In this document: positions 36,824-45,739 of the stretch, one piece after another
Numbering within the stretch: the first letter of the stretch is position 1
How the letters are laid out: the number at the start of each line of letters is the position of its first letter
Assembly (NCBI GenBank): GCA_038254435.1
Contig: JBBSGD010000005.1
Location: 1 to 64,000 of the forward strand
Length of the DNA stretch: 64,000 nucleotides
DNA from: JBBSGD01 sp038254435
Lineage (GTDB): Bacteria > Actinomycetota > CADDZG01 > WHSQ01
Direction: 5' to 3'
The notes under the pieces: model-generated
Told to the model about the DNA's origin: nothing
Databases searched by the model: none
The model's input: the letters and a program-made list of their open reading frames with translations, nothing else
Program-made: the position numbers and the translations under genes

Positions 36824-38029
36824 ATGAAGCGACCGAGATGGTTGCTCACCGCCGCTCTGCTGTCGAGCCTCGCGCTCGTGGCGGCCGCGTGCGGGAGCAG
36901 CAGCGACAACGGCAGCAGCAGCGCCGGCGGAAGCTCCCAAAGCTGCACGTGGACAATAGGCACGATGGGGGCTCTGTCCGGTGACTATGCAACCATCGGA
37001 ATTCCGATCGAGCAGGGCATCCAATACGCGGTCGACCAGCAGAACGCCGCCGGCGACCTCCCCTGCAACCTCGAGCTCAAGAAGGAAGACAGCCAGGGGT
37101 CTCCGGATAAGGCGCCCGCGCTGGCTCGCTCGCTCGCGCAGGAGTCCAACCTCGTAGCAGTGGTCGGCCCCTACTTCTCGGGCGAGACGCTCGCGGCGGG
37201 ACCCGTCTTCGATCAAGGGAATGTGCCGTTCATCACTCCGTCTGCCACGGACCCCAGCCTTGCCGACCAGGGCTGGACGAACTTCTTTCGCGCCGTGGGC
37301 AACGACGCCGACCAGGGCCCGACCGCCGCCACTTTCATCCAGCAGAAGCTGAAGCCGTCCAAGGTCTTCGTGATCGACGACAACTCCCAGTACGGCAAGA
37401 CGCTGGCCGGGATCGTGGCAGGCAAGCTCGGCAGCACGGTCACGGGCACGGCGCACATCGATCCGGCAGAGACCGACTATTCGGCGGTCGTCTCGCAGGT
37501 CAACAACGCAGCCCCGGACGTCGTCTATTACGGCGGCTACGCTCCCAACGCAGGCCCGCTTGCGCTGCAGCTCAAGCAGGGCGGCGTCAACGCCACGTTC
37601 GTGTCCGACGACGGCACCAAGGACGCGACCTACGGCGGCCTCGCCAAGGAGGCTGCGTCCAACACCTACGTAACCTGCCCGTGCGCGGACGCTACCAAGC
37701 TTCCCGCGGCCAAGTCGTTCGTCAGCGGCGTCAAGTCCCAGTACAACCGTCTTCCGGGAACCTTCGCAGCCGACGGTTTCGACTCGGTCAACCTCGTCGC
37801 CGGGATCCTCAAGGACCAGGACTCTTCGGCCTCGATCGAGTCGATTCGCAGCGGCATCGTGCAGGGCCTGCACGGCCTCAAGGCCGAACCGGGAATCACC
37901 AAGAGCTACACCTTCGCTGCCAACGGGGAAGTGGAGATAGACCCCCTCAAGGACATCTGGATCTACAAGTGGGACGACTCCGCGAAGGACTTCGTCTCCG
38001 AGGGCCCTGCCGGAGAGGTGATCAAGTAG
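36824..38029 (+). CDS. livJ: branched-chain amino-acid ABC transporter, substrate-binding lipoprotein (LivJ-like)
   Basis: Periplasmic-binding fold type I protein of about 401 residues. The lipoprotein signal is MKRPRWLLTAALLSSLALVAAAC, followed by a Ser/Gly-rich linker. The binding domain begins IGTMGALSGDYATIGIPIEQGIQYAVDQQNA, typical of LivJ/amide-binding proteins. AGGGGGAG precedes the ATG at 36824, which I prefer to the upstream ATG at 36758. It heads the liv operon, and a strong hairpin follows it. The ligand may be leucine, isoleucine and valine, or an amide. Confidence 0.92.
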   Translation: MKRPRWLLTAALLSSLALVAAACGSSSDNGSSSAGGSSQSCTWTIGTMGALSGDYATIGIPIEQGIQYAVDQQNAAGDLPCNLELKKEDSQGSPDKAPALARSLAQESNLVAVVGPYFSGETLAAGPVFDQGNVPFITPSATDPSLADQGWTNFFRAVGNDADQGPTAATFIQQKLKPSKVFVIDDNSQYGKTLAGIVAGKLGSTVTGTAHIDPAETDYSAVVSQVNNAAPDVVYYGGYAPNAGPLALQLKQGGVNATFVSDDGTKDATYGGLAKEAASNTYVTCPCADATKLPAAKSFVSGVKSQYNRLPGTFAADGFDSVNLVAGILKDQDSSASIESIRSGIVQGLHGLKAEPGITKSYTFAANGEVEIDPLKDIWIYKWDDSAKDFVSEGPAGEVIK

Positions 38030-38044
38030 TAGCAGCCAGCTAAT

Positions 38045-38074
38045 GCGGGGAGGGGCCGCTCGGCCCCTCCCCGC
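38045..38074 (+). terminator. strong hairpin between livJ and livH
   Basis: A perfect 13-bp stem (GCGGGGAGGGGCC pairing with GGCCCCTCCCCGC) with a 4-base loop sits 15 bases after the livJ stop, followed by the T-rich CTTCTTTCG. It probably terminates part of the transcripts, or protects the livJ 3' end. Either would make more binding protein than permease. Confidence 0.85.
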
Positions 38075-38120
38075 AGCTTCTTTCGTCGTTCGGAGCCGGT
38101 GCAATTTTCGGGGGTGAGGA

Positions 38121-39056
38121 GTGCACTGCAACGCGGGATTGATCGGACCGACCTTCGTCACGGGTCTGATCCTCGGATCCCTCTACGCGCTCACGGCGCT
38201 CGGATACACGATGGTGTACGGGGTGCTGAAGCTGATCAACTTCGCGCACGACGCCATCTTCATGATCGGCGGCATGTCGGTTTTCTACGTGTTCGGCATC
38301 TACCTCGGGATCACGACGCCGGCGACCGGGGTCCTGCTGGCCGGGACCATCGTTGCGCTGCTTCTCGTCGGGGGGATGGCCTCCGCGGGAGCGGCTTCGG
38401 CGCTCGAGCGCCTTGCGTACCGGCCCCTGCGGGAACGGGGAGCTGCGAGGCTCTCCTATCTGATCAGCGCCATCGGCGCGTCGTTCTTTGCCACCTACCT
38501 CGTGCAGCAGCAGTTCCTGCTCGGCCCGGCCAAGCGCATCTTCCCCGATGTCCTCAACGTGACTACGGCTTTCAAGCTGTTTGGCGCCAACGTGCTGTCG
38601 GTGGACGTCATCATCATTGTCGTTGCCGTGCTGTGCCTCGTCGCCCTCGACCGCATCATCAATGTCACGAGCACGGGACGCAGCATCCGAGCCTTGTCCG
38701 AGGACGTAGTCGCAGCCCAGCTCATGGGCGTGAACGTCAACCGCGTCATCCAGATGACATTCATCATCGGCGGCTTCTTCGGGGGAATCGCCGGGGTGCT
38801 CACCGGCCTGAAGTTCGGGAACGTCGTGTGGAACATGGGGTTCGTGGCCGGGATCAAGGCCTTTACGGCTGCCGTCCTCGGGGGGATAGGCAACATCCGC
38901 GGCGCCATGCTCGGGGGCATCATGCTCGGGCTCATCGAGAACATGAGCGTCGTGTGCGTTGGGTCCGAGTGGAAGAACGTGGTTGCTTTCTCGGTCTTGG
39001 TCCTCGTTCTCATCTTCCGGCCCACCGGCATCTTCGGCGAGAAAGTGGGCGGGTGA
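38121..39056 (+). CDS. livH: branched-chain amino-acid ABC transporter permease LivH
   Basis: A polytopic permease (about eight helices) of the LivH family. It starts GPTFVTGLILGSLYALTALGYTMVYGVLKLINFAHDAIFMIGG, the classic family opening. The EAA-like coupling region is ALSEDVVAAQLMGVNVNRVIQMTFIIGGFFGGIAGVL. The start is GTG at 38121 with GGGGG about six bases upstream. It forms the translocation channel with LivM. Confidence 0.93.
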   Translation: MHCNAGLIGPTFVTGLILGSLYALTALGYTMVYGVLKLINFAHDAIFMIGGMSVFYVFGIYLGITTPATGVLLAGTIVALLLVGGMASAGAASALERLAYRPLRERGAARLSYLISAIGASFFATYLVQQQFLLGPAKRIFPDVLNVTTAFKLFGANVLSVDVIIIVVAVLCLVALDRIINVTSTGRSIRALSEDVVAAQLMGVNVNRVIQMTFIIGGFFGGIAGVLTGLKFGNVVWNMGFVAGIKAFTAAVLGGIGNIRGAMLGGIMLGLIENMSVVCVGSEWKNVVAFSVLVLVLIFRPTGIFGEKVGG

Positions 39057-39057
39057 C

Positions 39058-40284
39058 ATGGCAGGCCGAGTGACCGCTCGCCAGCTGATGAACGAGCGGT
39101 TCCCGAAGCTGGCCAAGCGTACGCCGGATTCGGTGATGAACCCGCTCGAGACCGCCTACGGGGCCTGGCGCAGGATCGGGTTCGGCCGCTACGTCATCGC
39201 CGCTGCGCTGATGGCATATGTCCCCATCGCAATCGACCGGGGCCTGATGTCGCCGATCGGAGGGGGCTCGGAGTACTGGAAGGGCATCCTTGTTCAGACG
39301 GGCGTCTACATACTGCTCGCGCTCGGTCTCAACGTCGTGGTCGGGTTGGCAGGGCTGCTCGACCTCGGTTACGTGGCCTTCTTCATGCTCGGCTCCTACA
39401 CGACCGCATTGATGACCCATTCCGGAGCGCCGGACCAGTTTCACTTCGTGCAGTGGCCCGTGTGGGCCGTGATCCCATTTGCTCTCGTCGTGGCAATGCT
39501 GGCCGGCGTTGCCATAGGCCTGCCCACGTTGCGGCTACGTGGCGACTATTTGGCTATCGTCACGCTCGGGTTCCATGCCGCGACGCTGCTCGTCATCACC
39601 AACCTCACCATCACCAATGGGCCGCGCGGCATATTCGCCATCCCGAACCCCTCGATAGGGGATTTCAGCTTCGGGTTGGTGAGCGAGTACTACTGGTGGT
39701 ACTTGCTCATCCCGGCGATACTTCTCGCCGTCATCATGATCCGGCACCTCGACAACTCACGCGTGGGCCGTTACTGGACGGCCATACGCGAGGACGAGGT
39801 CGCGGCTTCGGCGATGGGCGTCCCGGTCACCAAGATGAAGGTGCTTGCTTTTGTAATCGGCGCCTCGACGAGCGGGATTGCCGGCTGGATCAACGCCGTC
39901 TACGTGTCCTTCATCAGCCCCGACAGCTTCCCGCTCCTCAACTCGATCCTCGTTCTGTGCGCGGTGACAATCGGGGGCATGGGCAGCATTGCCGGCGCGG
40001 CTCTGGGGGGAATCATCATCATCACTGTTCCCGAGATCATCAGACAGCTCGCGGGCGGCAACACGGTGTTTGGTTTCGATCCCGACACGGGCCGCATCGC
40101 CATCTTTGGTTTCCTTCTCGTCGTGGTGATGATCTTCAAGCCCGGGGGCCTGCTCGCGGCGCGTAGACGACGGACCGAGCTGCACGAGACGGGGGCGGAG
40201 GCTGCCGTGCTCCAGACCGGCGGGTCGAGAGGCTCTCGGCCGCCGGCGCCGCAAGCGCAGAGCGCGGGCAAGGACGCAGAGTGA
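39058..40284 (+). CDS. livM: branched-chain amino-acid ABC transporter permease LivM
   Basis: A permease of 408 residues with a LivM core (YILLALGLNVVVGLAGLLDLGYVAFFMLGSYTTALMT) and the coupling motif REDEVAASAMGVPVTKMKVLAFVIGA. An N-terminal extension of about 50 residues precedes the first helix, and the C-terminal tail is Ala/Gly/Pro-rich. ATG 39058 starts one base after the livH stop. Confidence 0.93.
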   Translation: MAGRVTARQLMNERFPKLAKRTPDSVMNPLETAYGAWRRIGFGRYVIAAALMAYVPIAIDRGLMSPIGGGSEYWKGILVQTGVYILLALGLNVVVGLAGLLDLGYVAFFMLGSYTTALMTHSGAPDQFHFVQWPVWAVIPFALVVAMLAGVAIGLPTLRLRGDYLAIVTLGFHAATLLVITNLTITNGPRGIFAIPNPSIGDFSFGLVSEYYWWYLLIPAILLAVIMIRHLDNSRVGRYWTAIREDEVAASAMGVPVTKMKVLAFVIGASTSGIAGWINAVYVSFISPDSFPLLNSILVLCAVTIGGMGSIAGAALGGIIIITVPEIIRQLAGGNTVFGFDPDTGRIAIFGFLLVVVMIFKPGGLLAARRRRTELHETGAEAAVLQTGGSRGSRPPAPQAQSAGKDAE

Positions 40285-41102
40285 TGGCTGCTCTCATGAA
40301 GATCGACGAGGTGACAATGCGCTTCGGCGGGCTGCGAGCTCTGACCGAGGTAGACGTCACCATCAACGAAGGTGAGATCTTCGGCCTCATCGGCCCGAAC
40401 GGCGCCGGCAAGACTACGTTGTTCAACTGCATAACCGGTGTCTTCCGTCCCACCACCGGACGCGTGACCTTTGGGGGCGAGTCGATAACCGGTCGGCGCC
40501 CGGATCAGATCGTTGCCATGGGCATTTGCCGCACTTTCCAGCAGATCCGCCTGTTTCCGAGCATGACCGCGCTCGAGAACGTCCTCATCGGCCTCGACGC
40601 CCGGCACCGGACCGGCGTCTTCGGTGCCATCTTCCGCGGGCCAAGACTGCGGCGCGAAGAACGCGACGGAGAGACGCGTTCGGTCGAGCTGCTCGACTAC
40701 TGTGGCATCAAGCGCTTTGCAAACGAGCTGGCTCGCAATCTCTCCTACGGGGACCAGCGTCGTCTCGAGATCGCCCGGGCCCTCGGCACTCAGCCCAAGC
40801 TCCTTCTGCTCGACGAGCCTGCTGCAGGCATGAACCCGGTCGAGAAGAACGGACTGCGCGACCTCGTCCGCAAGATTCGCGACGAGGGCGTCACCGTGCT
40901 GCTCATCGAGCATGACATGAGAGTGGTAATGGGTCTGTCTGATCGCGTAGCCGTGCTGGACCACGGAGAGAAGATCGCCGAGGGGCAGCCCGAAAAGGTG
41001 CAACGCGACCCCCGCGTGGTGCAGGCGTACCTCGGGGGCGGCGCGGGCGGCGCTGCGGGAGCCCCCGACGCGGCGGGGGAAAAGAGCTCCGATGGCCACT
41101 GA
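40284..41102 (+). CDS. livG: branched-chain amino-acid ABC transporter ATPase LivG
   Basis: A cytoplasmic ABC ATPase. Walker A is GPNGAGKTT, the signature is NLSYGDQRRLEIARAL, and Walker B is LLLLDEPAAGMNP, as in the LivG family. The H-loop follows in LLIEHDMRVVMGLSDRVAVLDHGEKIAEG. ATG 40284 overlaps the livM stop (TGATG); GTG 40281 and ATG 40296 are alternatives. The last ten bases overlap livF. Confidence 0.95.
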   Translation: MAALMKIDEVTMRFGGLRALTEVDVTINEGEIFGLIGPNGAGKTTLFNCITGVFRPTTGRVTFGGESITGRRPDQIVAMGICRTFQQIRLFPSMTALENVLIGLDARHRTGVFGAIFRGPRLRREERDGETRSVELLDYCGIKRFANELARNLSYGDQRRLEIARALGTQPKLLLLDEPAAGMNPVEKNGLRDLVRKIRDEGVTVLLIEHDMRVVMGLSDRVAVLDHGEKIAEGQPEKVQRDPRVVQAYLGGGAGGAAGAPDAAGEKSSDGH

Positions 41103-41826
41103 CGGCAAGCCGCTTCTCGTGCTGGAGGACGTGCACGTCAAGTACGGGGTAATCGAGGCAGTGAAGGGCATCGATTTGACCGTCAAAGAGGGCGAGATCG
41201 TGACGCTCATCGGCGGCAACGGCGCCGGCAAGACCACGACGCTGCGAGCCATCTCCATGGTGCACGGTCCCTCACAGGGATCGATCTCCTTCGACGGGGA
41301 TGACATGGTGGCGTTGAAGAGTCACGATGTCGTCAGAAGGGGGATACTCCAGGTTCCCGAGGGCCGCCACATCTTCCCGAACATGTCGGTGCAGGAGAAC
41401 CTCGAGATGGGCACATTTCCACGCACCAAGGAGGCGCGCAAGTCGTTGACGGCGGAGCGCGACCACATCTTCGAGCTCTTCCCCGTGCTCAAGGACCGCC
41501 GCAAGCAGGCGGGCGGCACCCTGTCCGGCGGAGAGCAACAGATGCTCGCCATCGGCCGCGCGATGATGGGCCGGCCGAGGCTGTTGATGCTCGATGAACC
41601 TTCGATGGGCCTTGCTCCACAGGTCGTCGAGCGCGTGTTCGAGGTCGTGCACGCGATCAACGAAGAGGGCACGCCGGTTCTCTTGATCGAGCAGAACGCG
41701 CAGATGGCGCTCCAGGCGGCGCACCGTGGCTACGTTATCGAGACGGGCGAGATCGTCATCGAGGACGATGCCAGGGCCTTACTGAAGGACGACCGCGTGC
41801 GTCAGGCTTACCTGGGCGAGGAGTGA
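41092..41826 (+). CDS. livF: branched-chain amino-acid ABC transporter ATPase LivF
   Basis: The second ABC ATPase of the system. Walker A is GGNGAGKTTTLRAI, the LivF-type signature is TLSGGEQQMLAIGRAMM, and Walker B is LLMLDEPSMGLAPQ. It pairs with LivG to power the LivH/LivM channel. The start overlaps livG. It is the last gene of livJHMGF. Confidence 0.96.
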   Translation: MATDGKPLLVLEDVHVKYGVIEAVKGIDLTVKEGEIVTLIGGNGAGKTTTLRAISMVHGPSQGSISFDGDDMVALKSHDVVRRGILQVPEGRHIFPNMSVQENLEMGTFPRTKEARKSLTAERDHIFELFPVLKDRRKQAGGTLSGGEQQMLAIGRAMMGRPRLLMLDEPSMGLAPQVVERVFEVVHAINEEGTPVLLIEQNAQMALQAAHRGYVIETGEIVIEDDARALLKDDRVRQAYLGEE

Positions 41827-41867
41827 CCGGCGCTAGCCTGTCGCCCAACGAGGCAAAAGGAGGGACC

Positions 41868-42725
41868 ATGGGCAGTGGCAAGGTACTCATCAAGTCGGTC
41901 GCCATTCTGGGGGCCGCGCTCCTCGCGCTGGCTGCGTGCGGGAGCACCGAGGGAGAGAAGCCGAGCAGCGGATCGTCCGGCTCGGGCGGGGGCGGTGGTG
42001 GCCCGATCACCACCAAGGTTGACGGGCACCTCACGATCGGATCCGACATCCCCTATCCACCGTTCGAGTTTCGCAAAGGGGGCAAGCTGGCCGGCCTCGA
42101 CATCGACCTCGCGAAGGAGATCGCCAAACGGCTGCATTTGACGGTCGCGGACAGCGACATCACCGACACCAGCTTCACCACCATCTTCAGCCAGCTCGCC
42201 GGGGGACGCTACGACGTGGTTGTGGCCGCGTCGACCATCACGCCCGAGCGAGAGAAGGAAGTCAACTTCTCGATCCCTTATTACAACGCGCAGCAATCCC
42301 TTACGGTGCAGAAGTCTTCGGGTATCAAGACGATCGATGATCTCAAGTCCGGGGACGTGGTGGGGGTCCAGAACGGCACGACGGGTAAGGACTATGCAGA
42401 GGCACATCTGGCGAGCGGGGTTGATATTCGGTCGTTTCCTCAGGGCCCCGACGGCTACACGTCGCTGGAAGCCGGGCAGGTCGACGCCGTCATCAACGAC
42501 GAGCCTACGGCCCTGGCCGAGGTAGCCAACAGGCCGGGCCTCGTTCTCGCGCAACGCATCGACACAGGAGAGCACTACGGCATAGCGGTGGACCCAAGCA
42601 ACAAGCCGCTGCTCGAGGCCATCAACAAGGCGCTCAAAGGCATCATCAAGGACGGCGCCTACGCGAAGATCTACGCGCGTTACTCGGGTCTCCCCCCCGG
42701 CGGGAGCGTGGCGAAGGGTTCCTAG
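41868..42725 (+). CDS. polar amino-acid ABC transporter substrate-binding lipoprotein
   Basis: A family 3 solute-binding protein (GlnH/HisJ type). The lipoprotein signal is KVLIKSVAILGAALLALAAC, then a Ser/Gly linker. The binding domain shows IGSDIPYPPFEFRKGGKLAGLDIDLAKEIAKRL and YDVVVAASTITPEREKEVNFSIPYYNAQQSL. AAGGAGG precedes the ATG at 41868. It is followed by its permease and ATPase. The ligand cannot be fixed; glutamine, glutamate or basic amino acids are typical. Confidence 0.92.
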   Translation: MGSGKVLIKSVAILGAALLALAACGSTEGEKPSSGSSGSGGGGGGPITTKVDGHLTIGSDIPYPPFEFRKGGKLAGLDIDLAKEIAKRLHLTVADSDITDTSFTTIFSQLAGGRYDVVVAASTITPEREKEVNFSIPYYNAQQSLTVQKSSGIKTIDDLKSGDVVGVQNGTTGKDYAEAHLASGVDIRSFPQGPDGYTSLEAGQVDAVINDEPTALAEVANRPGLVLAQRIDTGEHYGIAVDPSNKPLLEAINKALKGIIKDGAYAKIYARYSGLPPGGSVAKGS

Positions 42726-42793
42726 GCCACCGCGGCCGCAAGTGAGCAAGTTCAGGTGAGCAGGCGGCCATCCGAACAAGGGGAGAGGTAGCA

Positions 42794-43855
42794 ATGGCGT
42801 CGCGCATTGAAAGGCTGGGGGAGTGGCGCAGCGAGCTGACGCTCTTCTCATTGGGAGTTCTGGTCGTGGGAGCGGCCTCGCTCATAGTTGCGGTTGTCGG
42901 CTCGGCCCTGTTTTTTCTCGTCCAGGGAGTCACTCCCTACGCGAAGCTCGTTTCCTCGGCAACGAGCCCGTTTCAGGCCTCCATCCTCTATACGGCCCTG
43001 GCGCTCGCCCTGGTAGCCGTCATTGCCGGATTCGGCACCTACAAGCGCATGTTGACCAAAGCAGCCCGCGAGGCGGTGATCTCCGGTGGAGCGCTTGGTC
43101 TCCAAACGGTGCTGGTGTGCGTTTTCTATCTAGCGTTCCGCGAAGGCGACAAGTTCTCCATCTTCGTGCGGCAATTCTTCAGCTTCGACAAGCTGGGGCC
43201 GTTCATGGGCCAGTTCTTCAACGCCGCCAAGAACACGGTGATACTTGCGTTCTCCGGCCAGCTGATCGGAATGGCTCTCGGTTTGACGCTGGCTCTGCTC
43301 GTGTTGTCGAATCGCGTTGTCGTCAGGGCCCCGGCACGCGTCTACATCAACTTCATGCGCGGGGTCCCGTTGTTGATGCTGCTCTCGGTCGGATACCTGG
43401 GGGTCGTTACCGGCCTCGGACTCGACGTGAGCGTGTACAAGGCCGGGATCGTGATCCTCGGGCTGAATGCAGGCGCTTACAGCGCGGAGATCTTTCGTTC
43501 GGGCATCCAGTCACTCGAACGTGGCCAGCTCGAAGCCGCTCGTTCGCTTGGCATGTCCTACTTGCAAGCGATGCGCTACGTCATCGTGCCGCAAGCCGTG
43601 CGCAGGGTCATCCCGCCACTCATGAACGAGTTCGTTATCCTCATCAAGGACACTTCGCTGATCGCGTTTCTTGGTTTTGCCTTTCAGGACCGAGAGCTGC
43701 TGGCGTGGGCAAGCGATACCTACGGAGAGCTCTTCAACTCAACGGCCTTCACGGCGTCGGTCTTGGGCTACCTCGTGATCACGCTGCCCCTGATCCGTCT
43801 TGTGACCGCGCTCGAACGTAGGTTGCGCAGCGGCCTGGTGGGGATAGGCGCATGA
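42794..43855 (+). CDS. polar amino-acid ABC transporter permease with an N-terminal membrane extension
   Basis: The C-terminal 215 residues are a HisM/GlnP permease (NTVILAFSGQLIGMALGLTLALLVL, then the EAA loop EAARSLGMSYLQAMRYVIVPQAVRRVIPPLMNEFVILIKDTSLIAFLG). About 135 residues with three extra membrane helices precede it (around 15-43, 58-80 and 93-115); stand-alone family members usually have about 220 residues in total. The gene overlaps the ATPase by four bases. Confidence 0.9.
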   Translation: MASRIERLGEWRSELTLFSLGVLVVGAASLIVAVVGSALFFLVQGVTPYAKLVSSATSPFQASILYTALALALVAVIAGFGTYKRMLTKAAREAVISGGALGLQTVLVCVFYLAFREGDKFSIFVRQFFSFDKLGPFMGQFFNAAKNTVILAFSGQLIGMALGLTLALLVLSNRVVVRAPARVYINFMRGVPLLMLLSVGYLGVVTGLGLDVSVYKAGIVILGLNAGAYSAEIFRSGIQSLERGQLEAARSLGMSYLQAMRYVIVPQAVRRVIPPLMNEFVILIKDTSLIAFLGFAFQDRELLAWASDTYGELFNSTAFTASVLGYLVITLPLIRLVTALERRLRSGLVGIGA

Positions 43856-44592
43856 GCGGGAACTCTTCACTTGTACGCCTCGAGGGCATTCACAAGCACT
43901 TCGGAGCGCTGCATGTGCTCAAGGGCATTGATCTGGCGGTAGAGAAGAGCGGGGTCGTGGTCATCATCGGTCCGTCCGGCTCGGGCAAGTCCACGCTTCT
44001 GCGCACGATCAACCTGCTCGAGGAGCCAAGCGCGGGGCGCGTCTTCTTTGACGGGCGCGAGATCACCGACATACGCACGGATGTCAACAAGGTGCGCACC
44101 GAGATAGGGATCGTCTTCCAGCAATTCAATTTGTGGCCGCACATGACCGCGCTCGGCAACATAGCGATCTCGCTGCGAAAGGTCCTCAAACTGAGCCAGG
44201 AGCAGGCACGCGACAGAGCACTCGAGGAGCTCGAGCATGTCGGCCTCGGCAACAAGGCCGGCGCGCACCCGGGGCAGCTCTCGGGAGGCCAGCAGCAGCG
44301 TGTGGCGATAGCGCGCGCTCTCGCCATGCGCCCCAAGCTCATGCTGTTCGACGAGATCACCTCGGCGCTGGACCCCGAGCTCGTCAAAGAGGTGCTCGAT
44401 ACCATGAAGCGGCTCGCCCACGAAGGCATGACCATGGTCGTCGTCACGCACGAGATGGGCTTTGCGCGCGAGGTGGGGACCCGTCTCATCTTCATGGATG
44501 ATGGCACCATCGTCGAAGACGGCCTGCCGAAAGAGATCTTCTCCCAGCCGGGCGACGCCAGGACCAAGTCGTTTCTCTCGCACATCCTCTAG
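43852..44592 (+). CDS. polar amino-acid ABC transporter ATPase (GlnQ-like)
   Basis: ABC ATPase with Walker A GPSGSGKSTLLRTINLLE, signature QLSGGQQQRVAIARALAM, Walker B LMLFDEITSALDPELV and the H-loop MVVVTHEMGFAREVG. These are the hallmarks of the GlnQ/HisP group. The ATG overlaps the permease stop. Its 3' end overlaps by four bases with a convergent minus-strand gene. Confidence 0.95.
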   Translation: MSGNSSLVRLEGIHKHFGALHVLKGIDLAVEKSGVVVIIGPSGSGKSTLLRTINLLEEPSAGRVFFDGREITDIRTDVNKVRTEIGIVFQQFNLWPHMTALGNIAISLRKVLKLSQEQARDRALEELEHVGLGNKAGAHPGQLSGGQQQRVAIARALAMRPKLMLFDEITSALDPELVKEVLDTMKRLAHEGMTMVVVTHEMGFAREVGTRLIFMDDGTIVEDGLPKEIFSQPGDARTKSFLSHIL

Positions 44593-44891
44593 CGGCGAGC
44601 CCGGCCGCGGGGCCACACCGCCCACAGGACGACACCGAAGAAGATTGCGAACACCATGAGCTTGCCGTCGTGGGCCCTCGAGAAGTCGCCCTGAGCTACG
44701 TCTACGGCTATCAGAGTCAGCAGGAGGAGCAAGAGGAGGCCGACGATTACGCGCACAATGATGCTCATCTGCTCGCCGCTGGCGGTGAGGATGGTGCGCA
44801 GAGGAACCCCGCTCCGTCGCCCGATCGCGAAGGCGCGGCCCACGCTCGCGACGAGGGTCACCACCAGTGCGCCGAAGAGCAGAAGCTTCAT
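44589..44891 (-). CDS. small membrane protein of unknown function
   Basis: A 100-residue protein with three predicted helices (LLLFGALVVTLVASVGRAFA, IIVRVIVGLLLLLLLTLIAV, MVFAIFFGVVLWAVW). AGGAGG lies directly before its ATG, which supports a real gene. It follows the DUF554 gene by 8 bases on the same strand, so the two are probably co-transcribed. No family is recognised. Confidence 0.75.
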   Translation of the reverse strand: MKLLLFGALVVTLVASVGRAFAIGRRSGVPLRTILTASGEQMSIIVRVIVGLLLLLLLTLIAVDVAQGDFSRAHDGKLMVFAIFFGVVLWAVWPRGRARR

Positions 44892-44899
44892 CCGTCCTC

Positions 44900-45667
44900 C
44901 TAGAGGAAGAGGGCCACGAGGCCGGCGATCAGGGGACCGATGAACAGGGCGGGGAGCAGGGCCACGACTCGCACTCTAGCGACGTCGAGGAGCCTGAGGC
45001 CGATGCCGAGCACGAGGAGGCTGCCGACTGCGCCCAACTCGGCAAGGACCTCGGGCGTGAGAAGCGGCTCTACGAGGACGGCGGCAGCGGTGATGGCTCC
45101 CTGGTAGACGGCGATCGTGACCAAGGAGATGAGAACACCCCAGCCGTACACCGACGCGAAGCCGATGGCGGCGAACCCATCGAGCGCGCTCTTGATGGTG
45201 AGCAGCCGGATCGAGATGCCCAGCCCGTCTTCGACCGCACCGAGGATCGACAGCGGACCGACGCAAAAGACTGTCGACGCGACAACGAAGCCTTCGACGA
45301 AACGGGAATGGTCGCGCGGCGGGGCAGAAGATGCAGCGTTCCCGCCGCCGGCGCGTTCCTCTTGCTCGACGCCGAAGCGGCGGCGAATCCTGTCCCCTGC
45401 GCCTTCGAGCCTTTCCTCGAGCTCGAGGGCCTCGCCGAGAATGCCGCCGGTGATGATCGCGGCGATGAGGATGACGAAACGCCGCAGCCCCGCAGTGGGA
45501 TCGTAAAGAGGCTCGAGCCCGACCACTCCCACCGCGATGGTGACGAGGCCCAAACCCTGGAGCACGGTCTGCCGCCACCTGTCGGGAAGCCGGTCGCCGA
45601 GAAACACCCCCAAGAGGCCGCCGCTGGTTACGGTTATGAGGTTGATGACTGTGCCGAGGCCTCTCAC
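44900..45667 (-). CDS. DUF554 family membrane protein (YdfK-like)
   Basis: A polytopic protein of 255 residues. The DUF554 opening is GLGTVINLITVTSGGLLGVFLGDRLPDRWRQTVLQGLGLVTIAVGVVG, and later segments are TVFCVGPLSILGAVEDGL and LLTIKSALDGFAAIGFASVYGWGVLIS. About seven helices, with a charged insertion near residues 80-115. The family is proposed to be transporters, but no substrate is established. GTG start at 45667. Confidence 0.9.
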   Translation of the reverse strand: MRGLGTVINLITVTSGGLLGVFLGDRLPDRWRQTVLQGLGLVTIAVGVVGLEPLYDPTAGLRRFVILIAAIITGGILGEALELEERLEGAGDRIRRRFGVEQEERAGGGNAASSAPPRDHSRFVEGFVVASTVFCVGPLSILGAVEDGLGISIRLLTIKSALDGFAAIGFASVYGWGVLISLVTIAVYQGAITAAAVLVEPLLTPEVLAELGAVGSLLVLGIGLRLLDVARVRVVALLPALFIGPLIAGLVALFL

Positions 45668-45739
45668 GCGCGATCCAGGTGCGAGCTGATAAACATCCCA
45701 GGCAACCTAGACGATTAGCGTGGCGACGAGAGAGGAGCG

